IMG/VR virus record: IMGVR_UViG_3300044645_001180
Coordinates: 1 to 24,076 of that record
Direction: 5' to 3' (one strand)
Length of the DNA stretch: 24,076 nucleotides
Origin: a virus
Part shown: piece after piece, positions 15,000-20,512 of the stretch
Numbering within the stretch: position 1 is the first letter of the stretch
Layout of the letters: each line of letters starts with the position of its first letter
Translations under genes and position numbers: made by a program
Notes under the pieces: generated by a model
Databases searched by the model: none
What the model saw: the letters and a program-made list of their open reading frames with translations, nothing else
What the model was told of the DNA's origin: nothing

Positions 15000-15350
15000 T
15001 TATTTACGTGTGTTGTAATATACTTCGTGTTCTTCAATGACTTCAAAAACTTGCTCTAATTTGTCGTATAATTGCTCAATCCTTGCATTCTCAAGTAAAT
15101 TAATAGTCATGTAGCTATGTCTATCTTCTTCTATTGGTTCGCCATCAAATTGAGTAAGGCGGTCAATCCTATCAATGTACTGAAAAGTTAAGATACCATC
15201 CTTAACCCAATAATCTACATGCTGATTATCTTTAAAGTAAAATCCGTTCATAACTCTTGCTTGTCTGAACATTTCTATCTTAGCAAATGTAACCAATGGC
15301 AAGAATGGGTCAACTGTTGTTTGTGTTTGTGTTTTTTCTAATGTGTTCAT
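15000..15350 (-). CDS. First gene of the recombination operon, unknown function
   Basis: A 116-aa protein with no recognised family. The N-terminus is T/Q-rich, the middle is beta-like (YWVKDGILTFQYIDRI) and the C-terminal helix is acidic (LLENARIEQLYDKLEQVFEV). It is soluble. As the first gene behind a strong promoter-like site (15377-15407) and directly before the DUF3127-ERF group, it may be an accessory recombination or regulatory protein. Confidence 0.6.
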   Translation of the reverse strand: MNTLEKTQTQTTVDPFLPLVTFAKIEMFRQARVMNGFYFKDNQHVDYWVKDGILTFQYIDRIDRLTQFDGEPIEEDRHSYMTINLLENARIEQLYDKLEQVFEVIEEHEVYYNTRK

Positions 15351-15376
15351 AGTTTTTAATTGTTAATTGTTGAGTA

Positions 15377-15407
15377 CAAAAGTATAAAAATATATTAATA
15401 TATCAAT
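15377..15407 (-). promoter_or_regulatory. Promoter of the recombination operon with palindromic spacer
   Basis: On the minus strand ATTG (15407-15404), a 19-bp spacer and TACTTTTG (15384-15377) fit the Bacteroidota pattern. The spacer contains the perfect 14-bp palindrome ATATATTAATATAT (15390-15403), a possible operator. After the -7 box the leader reads TACTCA, also seen after the cassette promoter at 18727. Confidence 0.55.
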
Positions 15408-15447
15408 ACTATTGATAAAAATAAATTGCAAATAATTGTTAATCAAG

Positions 15448-16149
15448 CTAATTAATTTTTAACTCAGCTAATTTATCTAAGATAGAATTGTTATCAAAAT
15501 CATTGCTTCTAATCTTTTTTTCTACTATGGCCCTAAACTCTCTCAGCCAATTAATAGGATAACTAAATACCTTATAATCTAAACTCAATTTCTTTAGATT
15601 GTTAAAATTATCAAGGCCAATTTTTTTAATTAAATTTGGTGTGTACTCAGCAAGATTTCCATCGTTATATTGGTTGCAATTTACACACTCTGCTGAAACA
15701 TTAAATGGGTGAAATATAACACCGCTAAATATTTCACATTTAAAATGGTGTCCTCCGTCTATTTTATTGTTATTAAAAGGCTTTTCACAGGCTATGCAAG
15801 TATTTATATTATTTGCTTTATCTCGTAGTACACACCACCTTTGAAATGGTTTTTTTGTCAAGATTAATTCTTGTTGGTAGGATCGTGTTTCCTTTTTTTG
15901 CTCACGTTTAAATTTAGGCCAATTAGCATTAGCTTTTTGCTGCCATTCAATTGCAGATTTGTTTTTTGCTTCTTTCTTTTCAATTATCTTCTTTGCCTTT
16001 TCTTTGGCCTCAGCTTGTTTTTTTTGGCCCTCTGGTGTATTGATGAGCCAAGTTATGTAATGCGATTGAGATACTTGTTTTTGCCCTAATTTGGTAGGAA
16101 CAAACTCAGCACCGCAACCACAATTACATATCTTAATTTTTGCCATCAA
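15448..16149 (-). CDS. NinG-like recombination endonuclease
   Basis: A 233-aa protein of the lambda NinG (Rap) type, which processes recombination joints. An N-terminal Cys cluster (CNCGC, residues 8-12) precedes a charged helical region (about 45-95). PFQRWCVLRD (101-110), CIAC (118-121), DGGHHF (131-136) and HPFNVSAECVNCN (147-159) form the HNH-like zinc core of the family. A second Met at residue 2 could be the real start. It lies at the end of the unit beginning with the DnaA-like gene and close to the recombination operon. Confidence 0.85.
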   Translation of the reverse strand: MMAKIKICNCGCGAEFVPTKLGQKQVSQSHYITWLINTPEGQKKQAEAKEKAKKIIEKKEAKNKSAIEWQQKANANWPKFKREQKKETRSYQQELILTKKPFQRWCVLRDKANNINTCIACEKPFNNNKIDGGHHFKCEIFSGVIFHPFNVSAECVNCNQYNDGNLAEYTPNLIKKIGLDNFNNLKKLSLDYKVFSYPINWLREFRAIVEKKIRSNDFDNNSILDKLAELKIN

Positions 16150-16155
16150 ACAAAG

Positions 16156-16698
16156 TTAAGCACTTACCGGCATACTTGCTAATCTCTCCTGCCAATATAC
16201 TATCCCATTGATAAATGTTTCGGCCTCTAAACATTTGTTGCTGAGGAATGGCAACTTTTCGCCATCTTGAGTTGTGATTAAATATTGCCCCAATATTGTT
16301 TTGTAAATAACAAATCCCTTGTAACCAAATCTAACTTTTCCACCCTCCCAATTATGTTCAAAGGCAACTTGCAAGGCATCTATCAAGGCTTTGTTCTCAG
16401 GCAAATATCCATCAATCGCCTTGTCGTACATCTTGCCATAATGGATTATTGTAGCGTGGTCTTTGCCTATTAATGAGCCATACAAATCTAAGCTAATATA
16501 ATCTTTAAACTTGAAATAAGCCATGTAGCCTATAACCTGCCTTTTCATCACTATTTGTCTGAGCCTACTTTTGTTCACAAAAATAGTTTCAAAATCCGTT
16601 CCAATGGAATCTAATAGATAATCTAAGTATTCACGGATTTCACCCTCAATAATGTTGTACTCTCTTTTTTCTTTTAGTTTTCTTCCTGCTTTTTGCAT
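16156..16698 (-). CDS. DnaA domain IV-like DNA-binding protein
   Basis: A 180-aa protein. The segment from KRQVIGYMAYFKFKDYISLD to IGKDHATIIHYGKM (about residues 52-90) matches the DNA-binding domain IV of DnaA, where the GxxHxTIxH signature loop contacts the DnaA box. The AAA+ ATPase domain is absent. The rest is a unique C-terminal region with a beta-rich GGKVRFGYKGFVIYKT part. It may occupy DnaA boxes to redirect host replication or regulate phage genes. Its stop lies 6 bases before the NinG-like gene. Confidence 0.78.
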   Translation of the reverse strand: MQKAGRKLKEKREYNIIEGEIREYLDYLLDSIGTDFETIFVNKSRLRQIVMKRQVIGYMAYFKFKDYISLDLYGSLIGKDHATIIHYGKMYDKAIDGYLPENKALIDALQVAFEHNWEGGKVRFGYKGFVIYKTILGQYLITTQDGEKLPFLSNKCLEAETFINGIVYWQERLASMPVSA

Positions 16699-16720
16699 TG
16701 TTTTATTTTTTGATTGTTTA

Positions 16721-16912
16721 TTAAAATGGACAATAATTGTCCTTACTTTCTTTTATTCCTTTCCAGTCTTTTTGTATTTTTTCCCTGACTGCAATCCTTA
16801 TAAATTCATTGACATTCACATCGTATTTTTCAAGTTTTTTCAATGACTTTTTTTGTTGTTCAGTAAATGAAATTACTTTTTTGTAAGTTAGTTGTAATTC
16901 AGTTGGTTTCAT
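16721..16912 (-). CDS. Small ribbon-helix-helix-like regulator
   Basis: A 63-aa protein with a short strand-like start (QLTYKKVISFTE) and two helices, LKKLEKYDVNVNEFIRIAVR followed by EKIQKDW, arranged as in ribbon-helix-helix/CopG or MobC-type DNA-binding proteins. It may control the neighbouring early promoters. The start is chosen after the leader with TATCAATAAACT. It is the first gene beyond the end of the cassette array. The class is suggested by pattern only. Confidence 0.5.
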   Translation of the reverse strand: MKPTELQLTYKKVISFTEQQKKSLKKLEKYDVNVNEFIRIAVREKIQKDWKGIKESKDNYCPF

Positions 16913-16948
16913 AGTTTATTGATATAGTTTTGGTACGCAAGTCGAGTA

Positions 16949-16957
16949 GTTAGTGGC
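16949..16957 (-). other. Remnant attC R'' core at the distal end of the array
   Basis: The plus strand reads GTTAGTGGC here. Its reverse complement GCCACTAAC lies at 17700-17708, the other end of the same cassette. This is the R'' core expected at the cassette's 3' end, 11 bases after the stop at 16968. No stem arm or R' box follows on the minus strand, so the attC is truncated and the phage gene at 16912 begins soon after. Confidence 0.65.
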
Positions 16958-16967
16958 AAATGCTACG

Positions 16968-17111
16968 TTACTGCTTCGATTTGACATTCTGCTTTTTCAC
17001 AGCGTTGTTTAAAGCATTTTCCATCCATAAAGTAAGATTACCGCCAGTTGTTAAATTGGCTTGTTCTTGCCAGTTTTTTATATCTTCTGCATTAAACCGT
17101 TTCGGGAGCAT
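16968..17111 (-). CDS. Small ribbon-helix-helix-like protein, last gene of the distal cassette
   Basis: A 47-aa product from the ATG at 17111 (MLPKRFNAEDIKNWQEQANL, then NLTLWMENALNNAVKK). The second half has the amphipathic helix style of ribbon-helix-helix or small DNA-binding proteins. Upstream ATGs at 17132 and 17153 would lengthen it to 54 or 61 residues but increase the overlap with the 159-aa gene, which is 20 bp with the chosen start. The stop lies 11 bases from the R'' core of the cassette, as in typical cassette genes. Its role is uncertain, perhaps an antitoxin or accessory to the 159-aa protein. Confidence 0.5.
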   Translation of the reverse strand: MLPKRFNAEDIKNWQEQANLTTGGNLTLWMENALNNAVKKQNVKSKQ

Positions 17112-17571
17112 AGTGTCTCGTTTCTTTTTCATATAAATGTTTGAAATTTCCATCTTTAATTAATACTTCAACTTTAGGCATTGGTATGTCCCATCTTTTT
17201 CTAAAAATTCCGCTTCTTTTAGATTTATTACCATAGTATTCTCTCATGTCATAAGCAGCAATTTTTTCATCAAATCGGTATCTCGGAAAATCATTTTCAA
17301 TAACCCAACCTTGAGTAAGCCACCATTTCCAATTGTTTTTTATAAGTTTTTCAAACTCCAAAGTAGTTGAAGGTAAATATTCACCCATCTTTTCAATTAA
17401 GTCCCCAATCCAAGAAAATGTAACTTCGTCTTGAATTAATGAATTTACAATGTAATCGGATAGTTTAATTTCAAAATAGTGAGAAACAAAATCTCTTTTG
17501 CCAATAACCCTTACAATCCCATTTTTATCTACTTGAAATGGAGTGTCTGAATTTGTTTTGAATTGATACAT
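17092..17571 (-). CDS. Cassette gene of unknown function (159 aa)
   Basis: The main gene of the distal cassette. It is soluble, rich in aromatic residues and basic toward the C-terminus (EYYGNKSKRSGIFRKRWDIP). I recognise no family. A central segment with several tryptophans (LIKNNWKWWLTQGWVIENDF) and a C-terminal basic patch could bind nucleic acid. The gene starts about 130 bp after the cassette boundary, behind its own Bacteroidota-type promoter (17603-17634). Carriage by a cassette suggests an accessory or defence-type role, but nothing in the sequence shows it. Confidence 0.65.
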   Translation of the reverse strand: MYQFKTNSDTPFQVDKNGIVRVIGKRDFVSHYFEIKLSDYIVNSLIQDEVTFSWIGDLIEKMGEYLPSTTLEFEKLIKNNWKWWLTQGWVIENDFPRYRFDEKIAAYDMREYYGNKSKRSGIFRKRWDIPMPKVEVLIKDGNFKHLYEKETRHYAPETV

Positions 17572-17602
17572 AATTTCTTCGTTTTAATTAATTATTGTAA
17601 TG

Positions 17603-17634
17603 CAAATGTATATACAAAAACAATACAAACCAAA
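17603..17634 (-). promoter_or_regulatory. Promoter inside the distal cassette
   Basis: On the minus strand TTTG (17634-17631), a 20-bp spacer and TACATTTG (17610-17603) fit the Bacteroidota consensus. Upstream lies a 30-bp A/T-rich segment (17648-17677) that matches 27 of 30 bases of the segment upstream of the promoter in another cassette (18783-18812). Confidence 0.6.
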
Positions 17635-17699
17635 ATTATTTTCAATTTTTTTAAAATATTTTCTAACTGACTGAAAATGAGTGCTAAAAATCCGCATCA

Positions 17700-17836
17700 G
17701 CCACTAACAAGCGGTTAGCGTCATTGCCGTTTTCGTGGTTTGTTGAAGTTTTGTTTTCCATATCAAATTTTGTTTTTAAGTTAAAGTTTCGTGTTCCAAA
17801 GTCGGCAACGAACGCTAACCGCCATACCGTTATGCC
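17700..17836 (-). other. attC site 1 (137 bp)
   Basis: Bounded by GCCACTAAC (17700-17708) and GTTATGCC (17829-17836). The arms GCGGTTAGCGT (17711-17721) and ACGCTAACCGC (17811-17821) pair perfectly. After a small internal loop, TTGCCG pairs with CGGCAA further in. The middle is a variable region with TTTCGTG. The size is at the upper end of known attC sites. It ends the cassette with the 126-aa gene, whose stop directly abuts it. Confidence 0.82.
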
Positions 17837-18217
17837 TCATGCTAAAGAGACACGGTGTAATCCTTTTTCATTTGGGCTTAAATCGACACTAAAGACAAAT
17901 GAAGACTTACCAGTTTCCAAAAGACCGAAAGTATCATCAAAGAAATTCATCAAATCTTTTGACGAAAACCTTAATGTGTGTGGGTCTTTACGGCTTAATT
18001 TAAAAGCATCGTCTTCATCATCTTTTACGACATAAGCAGTCTTTGCCTTTTGGTTAAATCCAAACATTAAACCATCGTTGTCATCAACATTCAAAACCTT
18101 TGCGACAATATCGCTGACAATAAACCGGCCGTTTTTTAACTCCAGTTTTATGACTGGTTTTTTAAAAGTCCTCAATTGTGAATGAGAACTACGTTTTACA
18201 AATATTATTTCTTCCAT
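17837..18217 (-). CDS. Cassette gene of unknown function (126 aa)
   Basis: A 126-aa soluble protein, basic at the N-terminus with two predicted halves: a beta-rich region (VIKLELKNGRFIVSDIVAKV) and a region with DNDGLMFGFNQKAKTAYVVK then HTLRFSSKDLMNFFDDTFGL. It resembles hypothetical proteins I associate with Bacteroidota mobile DNA, without a known function. The TGA stop at 17839-17837 touches the attC R'' box, and the ATG is about 50 bases inside the cassette start. This is classic cassette gene placement. Confidence 0.72.
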   Translation of the reverse strand: MEEIIFVKRSSHSQLRTFKKPVIKLELKNGRFIVSDIVAKVLNVDDNDGLMFGFNQKAKTAYVVKDDEDDAFKLSRKDPHTLRFSSKDLMNFFDDTFGLLETGKSSFVFSVDLSPNEKGLHRVSLA

Positions 18218-18262
18218 TTTATGATATATTTTTATATTGTTTTATGAGATAAAAAGCACGAA

Positions 18263-18348
18263 GGCATAACACGGGTTTGGCAAAATGGCTTTCCGACACA
18301 CAAGCCAACGCACAAAAGCCACTTCGCCAAGCCCGAAACCGTTATGCG
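18263..18348 (-). other. attC site 2 (86 bp)
   Basis: Bounded by GGCATAAC (18263-18270) and GTTATGCG (18341-18348). The arms starting CGGGTTTGGC and ending GCCAAGCCCG pair with one G/T difference, and a second block (TGGCTTT with AAAGCCA) continues the stem after a 5-nt internal loop. The unpaired spacers are A on one side and AAACC on the other, the same asymmetry as in attC 3. Confidence 0.85.
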
Positions 18349-18506
18349 TCACCTTTAAGACTTCCCGAAACATAATCCTTAACCATTTTTTTAATCGGTT
18401 CGACAAATTCGACACGGACACGAAAAGCAATAGTTTTTGTTTGGTAAGGAGCAGGTTTGCGACCTGCCCCCTTTCTTTTTCCTCCTTGTTTTAGTATTTT
18501 TTGCAT
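18342..18506 (-). CDS. Short GAGRKP-type protein, possible DNA-binding (54 aa)
   Basis: A 54-aa gene starting MQKILKQGGKRKGAGRKPAP and continuing YQTKTIAFRVRVEFVEPIKK, a known style of short bacterial and phage proteins with a KGAGRKP start followed by TKTIxFRV, probably ribbon-helix-helix-like. The ATG (18506-18504) overlaps the end of the 68-aa gene by 16 bp, suggesting coupling. The TAA stop (18344-18342) lies inside the attC R'' box CGCATAAC, a hallmark of cassette genes. Its small size makes it easy to miss. A regulatory or antitoxin partner role for the 68-aa protein is possible but not shown. Confidence 0.75.
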   Translation of the reverse strand: MQKILKQGGKRKGAGRKPAPYQTKTIAFRVRVEFVEPIKKMVKDYVSGSLKGDA

Positions 18507-18697
18507 ACACTTAGAAATAGTTTGTCAGCGATTTCAGTTGCTTTTAAAAATGTGTCAGCAAATTTTTCAATAAATACACCACCTTCTTCGTCATAAACCA
18601 ATACTGAAAAGTTATTCATAAAAGTTTCTTCGATTTCACAAGTGATAGTGTTGATTGAGTTTACTTTTTTTGTTTTGTAGATTGTTGAAGTTTCCAT
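18491..18697 (-). CDS. Cassette gene of unknown function (68 aa)
   Basis: A 68-aa acidic protein with a beta-rich middle (NNFSVLVYDEEGGVFIEKFA) and a C-terminal helix (DTFLKATEIADKLFLSV). I recognise no family. It is the first of two overlapping genes in its cassette and follows a near-perfect Bacteroidota promoter (18727-18757). Paired small overlapping genes in a cassette often are toxin-antitoxin pairs, but neither product shows a toxin motif, so this is only a possibility. Confidence 0.62.
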   Translation of the reverse strand: METSTIYKTKKVNSINTITCEIEETFMNNFSVLVYDEEGGVFIEKFADTFLKATEIADKLFLSVCKKY

Positions 18698-18726
18698 TTT
18701 TTTATTTTTTAATTGTTATCTGAGTA

Positions 18727-18757
18727 CAAATATACAACCTATTTTGATAACTGCAAA
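18727..18757 (-). promoter_or_regulatory. Promoter inside the two-gene cassette
   Basis: On the minus strand TTTG (18757-18754), a 19-bp spacer and TATATTTG (18734-18727) are a perfect match to the Bacteroidota consensus. The next bases TACTCA and a later ACAATTAAAAA stretch also occur in the leader of the recombination operon (15350). Confidence 0.68.
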
Positions 18758-18836
18758 CTTTTTTCAAAGTATTTTTCATTTATTTTTAAAATATTTTATA
18801 AATAACTGAAAATCAACACAAAAAAAATAAGGCGAA

Positions 18837-18923
18837 CGCATAACAGCACATAAGCAAAAGCCCAAATTCCTCGCTAAAGCCAACGCTATTTGTGCCTTCG
18901 CTTATCTGCAAACGTTAGCTGCC
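18837..18923 (-). other. attC site 3 (87 bp)
   Basis: Bounded by CGCATAAC (18837-18844) and GTTAGCTGCC (18914-18923). The inner arms GCACATAAGC (from 18846) and GCTTATCTGC pair with one mismatch, and AAAAG/CTTC blocks lie beyond. The spacers are A and AAAC. It ends the cassette with the SGGxFDYxQY gene, whose TAA stop lies in its R'' box. Confidence 0.82.
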
Positions 18924-19196
18924 ATTTTTAGACAAGTCCTCCGAAAGTCGTTGATGAAATGTTTCCTCTCCATCATCACCTGATAAAAGCAAATCAATTC
19001 TTTGGGCATAAATCTGTGCCTTTTTTAGTAATTCAATTCCTTTTTTGAACTCATTAATTGTTTCTTCTTTAAAATTATTTGGCTCAAACCAATCTTCTTT
19101 TCTTGGTTCGGCATTATTGTTTCTTATTTCTTGTTCAATTCCATCAACTATTTCTGTGATGCTATATTGTAAGTAATCAAATCTTCCTCCTGACAT
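18915..19196 (-). CDS. SGGxFDYxQY family protein (93 aa), cassette gene
   Basis: Starts MSGGRFDYLQYSITEIVDGI and ends with AQIYAQRIDLLLSGDDGEET followed by FHQRLSEDL. This is a small family seen in many bacteria and phages, always starting SGGxFxYxQYxI, with no proven function. An earlier in-frame ATG at 19244 would run across the cassette boundary and attC 4, so the start at 19196 is right; it lies 18 bases after the boundary. The TAA stop (18917-18915) lies inside the attC R'' box GGCAGCTAAC. Confidence 0.8.
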   Translation of the reverse strand: MSGGRFDYLQYSITEIVDGIEQEIRNNNAEPRKEDWFEPNNFKEETINEFKKGIELLKKAQIYAQRIDLLLSGDDGEETFHQRLSEDLSKNGS

Positions 19197-19213
19197 AATT
19201 TGTAATTTAAAAC

Positions 19214-19304
19214 GGCAGCTAACAAGGCTTTGCGTAATAGCCATATCAAGTGTCGTGGTTAATTTTAAGTTTATACTAAGGGCTACTACACAAAGCCCCG
19301 AATC
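19214..19304 (-). other. attC site 4, proximal end of the array, R'' degenerate
   Basis: GGCAGCTAAC (19214-19223) is the intact R' side, with the arm AGGCTTTGCGTAATAGCC next to it pairing with GGCTACTACACAAAGCCC (from 19281) at 15 of 18 positions. Where AAACC-GTT would be expected at the other end, the sequence is AATCTTTATT. The R'' box of this site is therefore degenerate or replaced at the phage junction. Confidence 0.68.
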
Positions 19305-19359
19305 TTTATTTTAATGATTTTTCATACATTATAGACTATAATTATAGTTAATGATTGAA

Positions 19360-19554
19360 TTACTCTCCATCCAACTCTTTGTCAGCATTTTTCTTTTTAA
19401 ACGATTTGAACTCAGGATGGCTCTCGATAAAAATCTTTCCAAATGCCTCTCCTTTTTTCAGACTACTGCTTGGCTCTGTTGCCTTGTAAATTATTGAATT
19501 CACAAATGCTGATTGCAATGGACTAATGACGAATTGTATTTTTTTCTTTGACAT
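19360..19554 (-). CDS. Small basic protein of unknown function
   Basis: A 64-aa lysine-rich protein (MSKKKIQFVISPLQSAFVNS at the start; HPEFKSFKKKNADKELD at the end), soluble and without recognised domains. It is transcribed from the promoter at 19746-19777, together with the gene before it. Its leader CACAATTAATATG matches that of the upstream gene. It ends about 55 bp before the degenerate attC 4, so it might be a former cassette gene, but no attC core fits its ends. Confidence 0.55.
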   Translation of the reverse strand: MSKKKIQFVISPLQSAFVNSIIYKATEPSSSLKKGEAFGKIFIESHPEFKSFKKKNADKELDGE

Positions 19555-19555
19555 A

Positions 19556-19723
19556 TTAATTGTGTTTTGTGGTTATTCCGTTGTGAGTTGTCTGCCAGAT
19601 TCTTATCTTGTTTTCTTCTTTTTTTGGCTCTTGTATTGAGTATCTATCGCGGTGTGATGTACACCATTCATACTTTAGCAATAAATTGTTTAGGTAGTCT
19701 GTAATTTGTTTTAGTTTTTTCAT
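19556..19723 (-). CDS. Small protein of unknown function, first early gene
   Basis: A 55-aa product (MKKLKQITDYLNNLLLKYEW, then CTSHRDRYSIQEPKKEEN). An ATG at 19864 would extend it through the promoter and a terminator, so I take the ATG at 19723, directly after the AT-rich leader. Basic and soluble. It starts the transcript that leads into the cassette array. No family recognised. Confidence 0.55.
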   Translation of the reverse strand: MKKLKQITDYLNNLLLKYEWCTSHRDRYSIQEPKKEENKIRIWQTTHNGITTKHN

Positions 19724-19745
19724 ATTAATTGTGATTTGTTGATTG

Positions 19746-19777
19746 CAAAAATATACAAATATATTAATATAAACAAA
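19746..19777 (-). promoter_or_regulatory. Early promoter with palindromic spacer
   Basis: On the minus strand TTTG (19777-19774), a 20-bp spacer and TATTTTTG (19753-19746) fit the Bacteroidota consensus. The spacer contains the palindrome ATATATTAATAT (19759-19770), also present in the spacer of the promoter at 15377-15407. It lies just behind the two terminators, so it restarts transcription for the early region. Confidence 0.6.
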
Positions 19778-19824
19778 ATTATTTTTAATTAACTGATATT
19801 CAAATAGATTAATTTTATAGAAAC

Positions 19825-19850
19825 GAAAAAACCCACCTAAAAGATGGGCT
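19825..19850 (-). terminator. Intrinsic terminator 2 of the lysis operon
   Basis: On the minus strand AGCCCATC, a short TTTTA loop and GGTGGGT form a stem (with G-U pairs), followed directly by a run of six T. It stands between the lysis operon and the early promoter. Confidence 0.7.
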
Positions 19851-19914
19851 CTCCGAACAATCAATTACCAGTCTATGAAAACTAATTGCACAAATGTACA
19901 AATTATTTTGAAAT

Positions 19915-19940
19915 AAAAAAGCCCCAATATTAATTGAGGC
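19915..19940 (-). terminator. Intrinsic terminator 1 of the lysis operon
   Basis: On the minus strand GCCTCAAT, a TAAT loop and ATTGGGGC form an 8-bp stem (one T-G pair), followed by TTTTTTATTT. It lies about 40 bp after the stop of the spanin-like gene. Confidence 0.75.
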
Positions 19941-19981
19941 AAAAATAGCAGTCCAACTTAATAAGTAAGTTGATTAGCCAT

Positions 19982-20512
19982 TTATTTAAAAAATTGGGTA
20001 AAATTATTTTTTTTTACCTTCCAAATTCCAACAAGGGCAAAAACTACTCCTGTAATAATTAATATAATCCACAATAAAAATTTAAAACTTGGAGTTTTCT
20101 TGACTTCCTTAACTTTTACTAACTCGCTTTTTGACTTGCTTTCTTTTGACTTGTCAAATTTTGACAAATCTATTTTTTTGCTTTCTGCGGAGGTTTCTTT
20201 TTTATCCTCTTTACCTTTTGCAATTATATTGCCTTTGATATTGTTTTTTGTCGTTGTGGTGCGATTAATAACCTTGCCACTATCATTCATAACTTCAAAG
20301 ATAGTAACCTCGCTTAAATCAAAAAATTCTGTTTTTGTATCGGTGGTGAATGTTGATACTATTTCCTTTTCGATTTCTACCTCAGCAACTGAATCAACTT
20401 TTACTTCTTGCTCAGTTTTAGTTTCCTCTTTGCTTTTTTCTTTGCGCAAATTCTTGATGACATTACAACTAAATGTTGTTGCTATAAGTAGAACTAGGAT
20501 TAATTTTTTCAT
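19982..20512 (-). CDS. Lipoprotein with C-terminal membrane anchor, candidate unimolecular spanin
   Basis: A 176-aa protein. The N-terminus MKKLILVLLIATTFSCNVIK is a lipoprotein signal with lipobox TFSC (Cys at 16). A long charged periplasmic region rich in K, E and S follows, and a C-terminal membrane helix (FKFLLWIILIITGVVFALVG) ends in a short basic tail. Outer-membrane lipid anchor plus inner-membrane helix in one chain is the layout of phage T1-type u-spanins, which fuse the two membranes at lysis. It is the last gene of the putative lysis operon and overlaps its upstream neighbour by 4 bases. An ordinary membrane-anchored lipoprotein is the alternative. Confidence 0.65.
   Translation of the reverse strand: MKKLILVLLIATTFSCNVIKNLRKEKSKEETKTEQEVKVDSVAEVEIEKEIVSTFTTDTKTEFFDLSEVTIFEVMNDSGKVINRTTTTKNNIKGNIIAKGKEDKKETSAESKKIDLSKFDKSKESKSKSELVKVKEVKKTPSFKFLLWIILIITGVVFALVGIWKVKKNNFTQFFK

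Larger units (their letters stand above)
16949..19304 (-). mobile_element. Integron gene cassette array without integrase (CALIN-like) in a phage
   Basis: Four cassettes in a row read on the minus strand: 19222-18844, 18843-18270, 18269-17708 and 17707 to about 16949. Each starts after a GTT core whose reverse complement recurs at its own end: GTTAGCTGCC, GTTATGCG, GTTATGCC and GTTAGTGGC. This matches integron cassettes, in which the attC R'' box is complementary to the cassette's own first bases. Hairpin-forming attC sites of 86-137 bp separate them, and the genes stop in or next to R''. No integrase or attI is visible. Cassette lengths (379-574 bp for the three complete ones) are typical. 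Confidence 0.85.

Noticed and set aside
18242-18430. 62-codon open frame on the minus strand across attC 2
   Set aside because: It runs through both attC arms and the cassette boundary and conflicts with the 54-aa gene in another frame, which has a recognisable protein pattern.
18451-18467. Inverted repeat GCAGGT/ACCTGC
   Set aside because: It lies within the codons for the conserved GAGRKPAP segment of the 54-aa gene and has no T-run behind it, so no terminator or site is needed to explain it.
19197-19244. N-terminal extension of the SGGxFDYxQY gene
   Set aside because: These codons would span the cassette boundary GGCAGCTAAC and part of attC 4; the family begins at MSGG.
19724-19864. N-terminal extension of the 55-aa early gene
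   Set aside because: It would read through the promoter at 19746-19777 and a terminator, and its residues are mostly Phe/Ile/Tyr-rich translation of AT-rich non-coding DNA.
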